Shown piece after piece: positions 56,054 to 64,000 of a stretch of DNA of 64,000 nt; within the stretch, counting starts at the first letter, position 1, and every line of letters begins with the position of its first letter. The notes below the pieces were generated by a model. It ran no database searches and was not told where the DNA came from. It saw only the letters and a list, made by a program, of their open reading frames with translations. The stretch covers positions 718,014,001 through 718,078,000 of the forward strand of contig NC_092333.1 of NCBI RefSeq assembly GCF_046630445.1, given 5' to 3'. This DNA is from Rutidosis leptorrhynchoides (lineage: Eukaryota; Streptophyta; Magnoliopsida; Asterales; Asteraceae). The translations under genes were made by a program, and so were the position numbers.

Positions 56054-59000
56054 ATGATCATAGTTATGGGGCATTATAAAGTTCAATTCTTTTTGTTGTT
56101 TTTGTTGTTCAAATGTAGCTTTGAACAACAACAACAACAACAAAGGCCAACAAATGCTGTGTCAAGATTTAGGGCAGAAAGGGCAGCTTTGTTACAATTA
56201 AGAGCATCATTAGGGTTAAGATCAAAAGAATGGCCAATTAAATTAATCCCATGTTTGAATTGGGTTGGGATTTCATGTCAAAATGGTAGTGTTATTGGGA
56301 TTAATATTTCAGGGTTTAAGAGAACAAGAATTGGTAGAAAAAACCCTCAATTTGCAGTCGATTCTCTCGCGAATTTAACGAGTTTGGTTTCGTTTAATGC
56401 TTCAAGATTTAGTCTTCCTGGTTTAATTCCTGATATGTTAGGATTAAACCTTAAAACACTTCAAGTTCTTGATCTTAGGTTTTGTGAAATATCTGGTAAT
56501 ATTCCTTTTAGTGTTGGCAATTTGTCTAATTTAAATGAATTGTATTTATCTGATAACTCCCTCACTGGCAGTATTCCGTCTAGTTTGGGTCAGTTATCGC
56601 GTCTTTCGGTTCTTGATCTATCAAATAACACACTCACTGGACTAATCCCTTTTTCATTAGGATCATTAGTTAATCTTTCGTCGTTAGACATTTCGTTTAA
56701 TTACTTATCTGGGATCATTCCTGAATCATTCGGGGGTTTATCGAATCTTCGATTCTTGAATCTGTCTGGTAACAGTCTTTCTTCTTCGTTACCTACACAA
56801 TTGGGCAACATTAGTAGCTTGAGTGTTCTTGATCTGGGTTCAAATTCGTTAACGGGTCATTTATCGGGTGAATTGTTTTCTTCTCAAAGTAAGTTGCAAA
56901 CTTTGGTTTTGGATCATAATAACTTCACCGTTAATCTTCCCGATTCGTTATGGTTGCTTCCTAATTTGACTTTCTTTGATGGATCTAATAACAACTTCAC
57001 GGGTCCGTTACCGAATCTTGATCTGAATGGTAATGTGTCGTCCAAAGTGTTTAATCTCTCGAATAATTCGTTTTATGGAAACATAACAAATGTTTTAAGG
57101 GGGTTTAGTTCGATGGATTTGTCTTATAATTACTTACAAGGTACGGTTCCCGATTACGCACGCAAGGTTGCATCTTTAAATAGAAACTGCTTACAAAAGT
57201 CAACCGGTCAAAGGAGCATTGGGGAATGTGCAACGTTTTATTCGTTACAAGGTGTACCATTTGATAATTTTGGACTGCCAGGTGGCACTCCATCGCCGCC
57301 TCGAAAGGACCATAAAAGTAACAAAAAGTGGATCATATTGGCGGCTGTGTTAGTCGGTGTTGGACTTATAATACTTATAATAATACTTATTGTGCTTATG
57401 ATTGTATGTTGTCCAAAAAACCGTACAAATAGTCCAAGAAGGACTGGGGTGGGACCAGCGCCAACAGGAGCGGTCCCACCGGTACTGGGAGTGGGGCCGG
57501 ATCTTTCTAATTTGGGAGATTCGTTCACGTATCAGCAGCTTGTTGCAGCGACTGGTGACTTTAATGATGTGAATCTTATTAAAAATGGTCATTCGGGTGA
57601 TCTTTTTAGGGGTGTATTAGAAGGTGGCGTGCACGTAATTATTAAGAGAATTGAGATGAGTTCGGGGATTAAGGACAGTTATATGGTGGAATTGGATTCA
57701 TTTAGCAGGATTATATCTCACCCTCGATTTGTGCCTCTTTTGGGATATTGTTTAGAGGATGAGAATAGGAAATTTCTCGTATATAAATACATGCCGAATG
57801 GCGATTTGTCGAGTTCTTTGTATAGGAAAAATGAGTCAGATGATGATGATGATAGTTTGCAGTCGTTGGATTGGATTACGAGATTAAAAATCGCGTTAGG
57901 AGCTGCTGAAGGGCTTTCTTACCTTCATCACGAATGTACTCCACCCCTCGTTCACAGGTATAAATGTTATAATTTTTATTATTATTATTAATTTAAAATT
58001 CACATAAAAAGTTCTATTAATGCATCTTATCTTTATTTATAGCCTACTTTTTATGGTAATTACTGCTAAATTAAAACTTTTGTTTGTTGTTTTTATGGTT
58101 TGCTTGATGAAGAGATGTGCAAGCAAGTAGTATACTTCTTGATGATAAATATGAAGTGCGATTAGGGAGTTTAAGTGAAGTTTGTATCCAAGAAGGGGAC
58201 AGCCAATCGAATCGGTTCACCAGGTTGCTCAGATTACCTCAGTAAGTACTTAAAACATAAAACCTTTTATATTATTGTTATTTCGGTATCAGAATCATGA
58301 AAAGTGTCTTTATATGCCAGAAAAATGTACGCTTAGGGTATAGTTCTACATCAAGATCTATAATTAGAAATTACTGGCCAATCATATTATAATCATGAAA
58401 TGTGTCTTCATATGAAATGTGTTTTTTTGTGTCGTAATTTACTCCAGCTTCTAAGTGACGTAAATTGGAAAATAATTTGTACTTATTAGCTATAACTTTA
58501 GCTAATCATATTATAATACATATAAAGCATGCTACTAAAAAAGTACTTTCCATTCCCATTAGGTAAGATTATACCGGATACTAAATGCCAAAAAGTTTAA
58601 AGAAATAACTGAATTTTTTTTCTGTAGATTGTATATATGATAATTCTATACTGCTATACATCAATATCAAGGTTAGTATTTATAGCTACGTAGGTGAATG
58701 CAATCTAATATGGATATGCATACTGAAGAGTTCGGAAATATTGTTGAACTTGTTTTTAGTGTGGTAATAATATGAAATGAAATTGAACTTTCGTCATGAT
58801 TTTAATGATGATGTGGTAGTTGCAACTTGTAAGGTGTAAAATATGGAAGCTGTTAATCTAATATGGAATTTGATCTTGAATCTCCAAATAGGACAAAATT
58901 ATCATAAGAATTTATGATGCTTTTGTTGCATGTTAGATATCAATTTTGTTGTCAATTCATATATCATCAAGGTCTTCTTGAACCAGATAAACTAGTACAC

Positions 59001-60011
59001 TTTGTACGACTGATATTTTCTTCACGAAACAAATATTCATATTATCACTCTGTATTTTTTGTATAAAATCCGAGTGTTTCCAATGTGGTTTTGGATATCC
59101 ATCTTATGGCTAAAATTTATGATAAATATTCGGGTAACAAATTTTTTTTCTGCATTGCATGATTTAATTATGAACATTTGTTAGGTAATTCATTTAAATT
59201 AAAGGTTTTAACTGGAAAATTCTCTTGGTTTCATGCAGGACATCCGAACAAGGTGCTTCTGGTAAGTACATTGATCATATTTCGAGTTCTCTTTACCATA
59301 AAACTACTGATTTTTTTTTTTTTAATTTAATTTTGTTTATTTTATATTTTAAATCGATGATTGTAAATCTAATTAAATTCAACTCTAGGTGTAGCCACTG
59401 CAACATGTACTTACGATGTCTACTGTTTCGGGAAGGTATTGCTTGAGCTTGTAACGGGCAAAATGGGAATTAGTGCATCGAATGATCCAAGCACAAAAGA
59501 ATTAATAGAAGGGATTATTCCATGTATAAACATATACGATAAAGAACTTGTGACAAACATTGTGGACCCGTCTTTAATCATAGATGAAGATTTATTAGAA
59601 GAAGTATGGGCCATGGCTGTTGTTGCTAGATCTTGCTTAAACCCAAAACCTGCAAGACGGCCCCTTATGAGATACGTACTTAAAGCACTCGAAAATCCAT
59701 TAAAAGTTGTAAGAGAAGAAAGTGGAAGTTCAGCAAGGCTACGTACGCCTTCTTCTAGAAGTTCTTGGAATGCGGCATTGTTTAGTAGCTGGCGGCAGAG
59801 TTCGACTGACATGGCGGGAATGGCGGCGGCAGTAGGTGGTGGAGCGGGTCCAAGTAGCTTAAAGCGATCGGGGACAAGTGGGTCACAGTCGGGGAGTGGT
59901 CATAATGGTGGAGGTGATCATCCATCGTCAAATAGGAAACAATCGAAGGACGTGTTCCCTGAACCATTGGATCCACAAGATGAGGAAAGATCGAATGATG
60001 ACATCCGTTGA
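56054..60011 (+). CDS. LRR receptor-like kinase, At2g16250 type (probable pseudokinase)
   Basis: Coding exons 56054-57957, 58113-58241, 59239-59261 and 59389-60011, all introns GT-AG; 892 residues in one frame. It has a signal peptide (VQFFLLFLLFKCSF) and a short Gln run. About ten leucine-rich repeats follow (residues ~105-365; NLNELYLSDNSLTGSIPSSL is typical), then a linker and one membrane span (~425-452, WIILAAVLVGVGLIILIIIL). The intracellular kinase-like domain runs from ~490. Such proteins sense outside signals at the plasma membrane. The ATP-binding Lys is present (VIIKRI) and HRD is kept. The Asn after HRD is Ser (HRDVQASSILL), DFG is replaced by LGS, and the Gly loop is weak (NGHSGDLF), so catalysis is doubtful. 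A Ser/Gly-rich tail follows. The first ATG opens the frame; the ATG at 56066 (TTATGG) may be the one used. Its Arabidopsis relative shares this look from memory, so the loss may be ancestral. Confidence 0.92.
58242..59238 (+). other. Intron 2 of the receptor-kinase gene (997 bp)
   Basis: GTAAGT donor after CCTCA, TCATGCAG acceptor. AT-rich, without ORF or element. The neighbouring exon 3 is only 23 bp, an unusually small exon that keeps frame (one base, seven codons, one base). Confidence 0.85.
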
Positions 60012-60539
60012 TGAACATATTGATGATTCTTTGTTAATAATGCACCCCACCCATCCTCACCCCTTTAGTTTCATGTACAATAGTAATAGTTATTGATGAT
60101 GACAAAAAAGATGTTTTTTTTTTTTTTTTTTTTTTTTTTGATAGAGAGACGTAAATTGCATGTGGGTGTCGATATACAGAGATAGAAACGGCGGGTTTTA
60201 ACCGCAAATTAACCTTCTTTTGAAACTTTGTTTCGGTTTCTTGGGCTTGTTCTATTGTTTATTATTGAAAGCAAGCGATTTTTCTCGTTGTAATTTTGGC
60301 GGGTGGAATTGTAAATTGTAATGGATCTTGTTTCTGTCTGATTTTGGAGAGAAAAAAATTGAGATAATTATCAGTTCTTTTGTTTTTTCATGCCAGTTTC
60401 AAGTGTTGTCTCTATAACACTATTATATACTTTACCTAGAGTCGCATATAAATATGTCCAAAAAATAAGCACGAACGATAAGGCTGCCTGGACATAGTTG
60501 AACTTGTAAGCTGTAACTGAACTCAAAAAGTAAGAATAA
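60012..60539 (+). other. 3' UTR and downstream flank of the receptor-kinase gene
   Basis: A T-rich run at 60112-60139 is followed by TTGTTTATTATTGAAAG and TTGTAATTTTG-type sequence (60250-60330), the T/G-rich kind of plant poly(A) region. No exact polyadenylation site can be fixed. Confidence 0.4.
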
Positions 60540-61171
60540 GAGCACTTGGAGTCGTTGCAATTGTTCACCGTTTTCCGAATTTAACGTCGGAGACGGTGGT
60601 GGTGTTGACTCCCCGCCAACGTTAAACCACCGTTAAAAGTCGGCGTTGGAGCTTACCGTCGGGTGGGCGACTAAATGCTTCTTTTCCTTTTCTTTTTCTT
60701 TCTTTCTTTCTTTCTTTTTCCATTATTTATTTCAGATGCTCTTTGCTTTTTCTTTTCTTTGTTTTCTTTGTGTGTGGTTGCAGGTGGTGATGAAGGTGAA
60801 GATGGGGTGAAGATGAAAGTGATTGCAGATTAGCGTTATAAATAAAAATTGGGCCAAGTATCATTTGAGCCATTAAAAAATGGAAAAAGGGTTGATTTTT
60901 TTTTTTATAAAAAAACTGGTCCTTTTTTTTTTTAAATTACAATAATACTTATTCTTATTTATATTATATTTTTTGTTAGTTAAATATGATAATTAGATGA
61001 TAAATAAAAGTATAAAAATAAATTAAATAATAATAATAATTAAATAATGAATTTGACATTGAAAATTAACACTGAACGATTTTCCCCTATTTTGACCTCA
61101 GTGTTAAATCTCAGTGTTAAGCCGAACACTGAGATTTAACACTGAGCCCAATGTCACGACTCCTAGTGCTC
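60540..61171. mobile_element. Tourist-like (PIF/Harbinger) MITE
   Basis: Ends GAGCACTTGGAGTCGT and, inverted, GAGCACTAGGAGTCGT, 15 of 16 alike. The flank is TAA on the left (60537-60539) and TAG on the right (61172-61174), a TWA-type 3-bp duplication with one change. A perfect 22-bp inverted repeat sits near the right end. No transposase. Confidence 0.75.
61097..61146. repeat. Perfect 22-bp hairpin inside the Tourist-like MITE
   Basis: CTCAGTGTTAAATCTCAGTG-TT (61097-61118), loop AAGCCG, and the exact inverse complement at 61125-61146. If transcribed it would fold into a tight stem. Confidence 0.9.
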
Positions 61172-61320
61172 TAGTATGAAGTTAAGTGAAACAGATGTTT
61201 AAGAGTTAATATCCATGACTCTAATACATATATAATATAATGTATACTACGTATATAATTAAGATAGATTGATAATAGAAATAATTATCGCGTTTGCCTT
61301 CAAACTTAGTCAACTACTTT

Positions 61321-61665
61321 TGTTGAATAATCTTGATGAGTTAGTTTACTAGTCTAGTTTAATAAGTCAGTTAGTATTTTAATTATTGTTTAGTATAAGT
61401 TAAGATTTCATTATTAGTTAGTCATGTTAGTAGAATTGGTATTATTGGTGACCGATTCTTTTGGAGTGTGGAGCTATTTGGTTGGTTAGTTGAGATAGTA
61501 GTGGGTAGTCCTATTTTTGTGGTACTTTGTGGCTATATAAAGCCAATTGCAGACCTGAATAAAATGCAGTAGTCTTTTATATTCCAATTCCATTAATACT
61601 TCAATTCATCATACGTTGTCAATATATATATTTCTTTCTGTTATTATTTTGGGACCACACCAACA
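61321..61665 (+). repeat. 5' LTR of the gag-only copia element
   Basis: TGTTGAATAATC to CACACCAACA. TATA box GGCTATATAAAGCC at 61531-61544, and AATAAAATGC shortly after as poly(A) signal. Confidence 0.95.
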
Positions 61666-61680
61666 ATTGGTATCAAGAGC

Positions 61681-62042
61681 TTAGGCTCAATTCTATGAAA
61701 GAAAAGCAGTAGCAGTAGCAGAGTAGCAGGCTGATAATTCAGCAATTTGCAGTCAACAATAGCAGTCTAAAAGCAGTGTAAACGAGCAGAAAATAGCAGC
61801 CAGTTGCAGCAGATTTATGCAGTAAAAAAAGAAGCAGATAACAACAGTAAACTCGGCAGAAAGACGTCTAAATTAGCAGCAAATATAAGCAAAAAAGCAG
61901 TAGAAGATAGCAGGAAGTGGTACCAAGAAATATCAGCAGTTTACAACAAGGAGTAAGCAAAAAAAAAAAAGCAGTACAAAGCAGCAAAAAAAAATATTTT
62001 TAAAAGAAGTCAGCAAGTATTAAAAGGCAAAAAAAAAAAAAG
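61681..62042 (+). other. GCAG-rich leader of the gag-only copia element
   Basis: About twenty AGCAG/GCAG words scattered over 360 bases, with A-rich spacers and poly(A) runs (61959-62040) just before the gag ATG. No ORF. G-poor and A-rich apart from the GCAG words. Confidence 0.8.
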
Positions 62043-62885
62043 ATGTCATCAAGCGATGGGACTCTAACCGTTCGTGAGCAAGGAACCGTACCAATTCAAT
62101 GTCCAAAATTAACCGAGACTAACTACACCACATGGTCCATTATGATTGAAACGGTTCTAAGGGCATATGGCCATTGGGATGCTATCACCCAAGATGAGGT
62201 TGATGAGAAGAAAAATTATACTACCAAAGGTATAATTTATCAAACCCTACCCGAAGATGTTCTTTTGCAAGTTTCCAAACACAAGAATGTGAAAGAAGTT
62301 TGGGAATCAATCAAAACTCGATATGTAGGGGCTGAATTGGTTCAAAAAGCAAGGTTACAAACATTGAGAAACGAATTCCAAATGTTAAAGATGAAAGAGA
62401 ATGAATCAATTAATGATTTTTCGGGTAAGATAAATAGCATTGTTGCTAAATTCAAGAGTCTTGGTTCTACTCTTGAAGAGGAGGTGATTGTAAGGAAGTT
62501 TCTTAATTCGGTTCCAATGAAATACTTGCCAATTGTAGCTCCCATTGAACAATATTCGGACCTTACGAAAATGCCATTTGAAGAAGCGGTTGGAAGGGTG
62601 AAAGCTTATGAAGAAAGGCTTCTAGGTCATGAAGAAAAAGATGAAGAACAAAATAAGCTTTTGTTGGCAAGTGAACATAAGTATGGTGAAAGCAGTGGAC
62701 GTGGAAGGGGACGTGGAAGGAGCTATGAAAGAGGTGGTAGAGGCCGAGGAAGAGGCTCGGGTCGAGGTGACAAAAGTGGGTTTAGGTGCTATGAATGTGG
62801 AGAGTATGGACACTTCAAAAATGAGTGCACAAAATGGAACGACAAAGAAGCCAACTTGATTGAAGAGGAACCTGCATTGCTCTAA
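62043..62885 (+). CDS. gag: Ty1/copia gag protein
   Basis: 280 residues. The N-terminus YTTWSIMIETVLRAYGHWDA is the DUF4219-type start of plant copia gag. The UBN2/gag domain follows to about residue 200 (VSKHKNVKEVWESIKTRYVG, LQTLRNEFQMLKMKENESIN, FLNSVPMKYLPIVAPIEQY). Then comes a Gly/Arg-rich linker (RGRGRGRSYERGGRGRGRGS) and one CCHC zinc knuckle (CYECGEYGHFKNEC, ~ residues 253-266). The protein assembles particles and binds RNA. It ends soon after the knuckle, where a full element would continue into protease. The frame is open and looks whole; the start follows an A-run and is the first ATG after the leader. Confidence 0.95.
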   Translation: MSSSDGTLTVREQGTVPIQCPKLTETNYTTWSIMIETVLRAYGHWDAITQDEVDEKKNYTTKGIIYQTLPEDVLLQVSKHKNVKEVWESIKTRYVGAELVQKARLQTLRNEFQMLKMKENESINDFSGKINSIVAKFKSLGSTLEEEVIVRKFLNSVPMKYLPIVAPIEQYSDLTKMPFEEAVGRVKAYEERLLGHEEKDEEQNKLLLASEHKYGESSGRGRGRGRSYERGGRGRGRGSGRGDKSGFRCYECGEYGHFKNECTKWNDKEANLIEEEPALL

Positions 62886-62916
62886 GGAAGACACAAATCA
62901 AGATTAGGGGGTTGAA

Positions 62917-63261
62917 TGTTGAATAATCTTGATGAGTTAGTTTACTAGTCTAGTTTAATAAGTCAGTTAGTATTTTAATTATTGTTTAGTATAAGTTAAG
63001 ATTTCATTATTAGTTAGTCATGTTAGTAGAATTGGTATTATTGGTGACCGATTCTTTTGGAGTGTGGAGCTATTTGGTTGGTTAGTTGAGATAGTAGTGG
63101 GTAGTCCTATTTTTGTGGTACTTTGTGGCTATATAAAGCCAATTGCAGACCTGAATAAAATGCAGTAGTCTTTTATATTCCAATTCCATTAATACTTCAA
63201 TTCATCATACGTTGTCAATATATATATTTCTTTCTGTTATTATTTTGGGACCACACCAACA
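62917..63261 (+). repeat. 3' LTR of the gag-only copia element
   Basis: No difference from the 5' LTR was seen over 345 bases. Confidence 0.95.
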
Positions 63262-63266
63262 ACTTT

Positions 63267-64000
63267 AACGTGCAAGTTATTTCTTAAATATGATCACAAC
63301 AGAGTTTCGGAACTATATCAAAAAGTAACATCTTTTACATAGATAAAAACAAAGCTTTATGTGAGAAAAGTACAAATGTAGACGTACAATTGTATACCAA
63401 AAAATAAGATATGGATAATACTGAAAAGTATAAATATTTACACAATAATATTCCAAAAAGTAGTCAAATTTTGTATCGAAAAGTAACTTTCGAATCGAAT
63501 ATACCAAAAAGTAGAAGACCAATAAACCTACGGTCCAATAATATGAATAGGTTGTTTCAAGATAGTCAAATATTAGTGAGCCCAATAACCATTTAGGCCC
63601 GACAAAACCCTTAAACTTGACTAGCCCATCAACAATTCATTCACACCACAACTTAAACCTAAACTATTGAGTCCGCTCAAAATAACATTCCTTTCATCTT
63701 TATCTTTCACCCGTATACCAAAAAGTAAGACTTCGTATCAATTTTACGGCCCAATTACTGTAACCAAATTCGTACATCACAAAATCGTAAGTGTTCATAG
63801 GTTCGGTTTCCGGTTTTTCCGATTCGGTTTCCTCGATTTTTTTTACTTTAAAAGTAAAAGTGAATCGTAACCGAATTCAAATTCTAAAATTGAAATCGAT
63901 TCAAATTCCAAAATCGAAACCGAATCAAACCGAAAACCAAACAAATGGAAGCACTGTAATCACATGAAGCACAACCATTTGTTTGCTTATGAACATCAAT
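63267..64000. other. AT-rich sequence with a repeated CCAAAAAGTA word and a CGGTTT-rich edge
   Basis: The word (AC)CAAAAAGTA and close variants recur about seven times between 63317 and 63727. From about 63800 to 63945 are TTCGGTTT/AACCGAA words like those of the hAT MITE at 21065-21733, probably part of a similar element cut or decayed near the window edge. No supported gene. Confidence 0.4.

Larger units (their letters stand above)
61321..63261 (+). mobile_element. Gag-only Ty1/copia-type element (TR-GAG class), 1.94 kb
   Basis: LTRs 61321-61665 and 62917-63261, 345 bp each and identical as read, with target duplication ACTTT at 61316-61320 and 63262-63266. The primer site TTGGTATCAAGAGC is at 61667-61680 and a purine tract AGATTAGGGGGTTGAA lies before the 3' LTR. 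The single ORF is a gag; no protease, integrase or RT. It looks whole. Identical LTRs mean a very recent insertion and so an active helper within recent time. Confidence 0.95.

Noticed and set aside
57105-57592. Minus-strand ORFs inside the receptor-kinase gene
   Set aside because: Shadows of the LRR, linker and membrane-span coding sequence.
59225-59446. 73-codon ORF spanning exon 3 and intron 3
   Set aside because: It reads through splice sites; the spliced frame gives a continuous kinase-like protein.

Overview
The window is nuclear DNA of a flowering plant, very probably a eudicot and perhaps Asteraceae (the family is my inference from the look of the retrotransposons, not a search). The reasons are AT-rich sequence, spliced genes, degenerate TTTAGGG repeats, and a dense mix of LTR retrotransposons, Helitrons, MITEs, a SINE and a LINE. 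Only one host gene is fully supported: a leucine-rich-repeat receptor-like kinase of the Arabidopsis At2g16250 type (56054-60011, four coding exons, + strand). Its kinase domain has lost key catalytic residues and is probably a pseudokinase.

Layout. 1-7047: the 5' half of a Ty3/gypsy element on the minus strand, with a 3.25 kb LTR, a Met-tRNA primer site, two extra ORFs ahead of gag (an acidic protein and an F-box protein), then gag-protease running off the left edge. 7048-24950: a graveyard of small elements: a MULE-like end, a possible solo LTR, several Helitron 3' ends, telomere-like repeats, a SINE with perfect target duplications, a decayed chromovirus pol, a hAT MITE, a Stowaway carrying a LINE tail, and microsatellites. 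24954-54157: a four-part nest. A non-autonomous gypsy element (minus strand) has had its 5' LTR hit three times: by a related 8.7 kb non-autonomous element (31589-40273, plus strand), by a 9.7 kb Athila-type element (40551-50262, plus strand), and by a 1.56 kb MULE (52452-54014). Every one has matching target-site duplications. 54163-61320: the receptor-kinase gene, its flanks, and a Tourist-like MITE. 61321-63261: a small gag-only Ty1/copia element with identical LTRs. 63262-64000: unassigned AT-rich DNA with the edge of another CGGTTT-rich element.

How the parts relate. The gypsy element at the left edge has gag and protease. It shares its U5 end and primer-site leader with the two gag-pol-less elements in the nest, so it looks like the kind of partner that could have moved them. 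Those two also share a small antisense ORF for a predicted membrane protein. The Athila-type and copia-type elements also lack reverse transcriptase and integrase, so four of the five fully bounded LTR-type insertions here, or every one whose two ends are visible, are parasites of other elements.

The strongest candidates for something undescribed are the F-box ORF in a retrotransposon leader, the conserved antisense membrane mini-ORF, the 384-residue unknown ORF standing where pol should be in the Athila-type element, and the paired CCATGCGATCGCATGG palindromes just upstream of the LTR TATA boxes.
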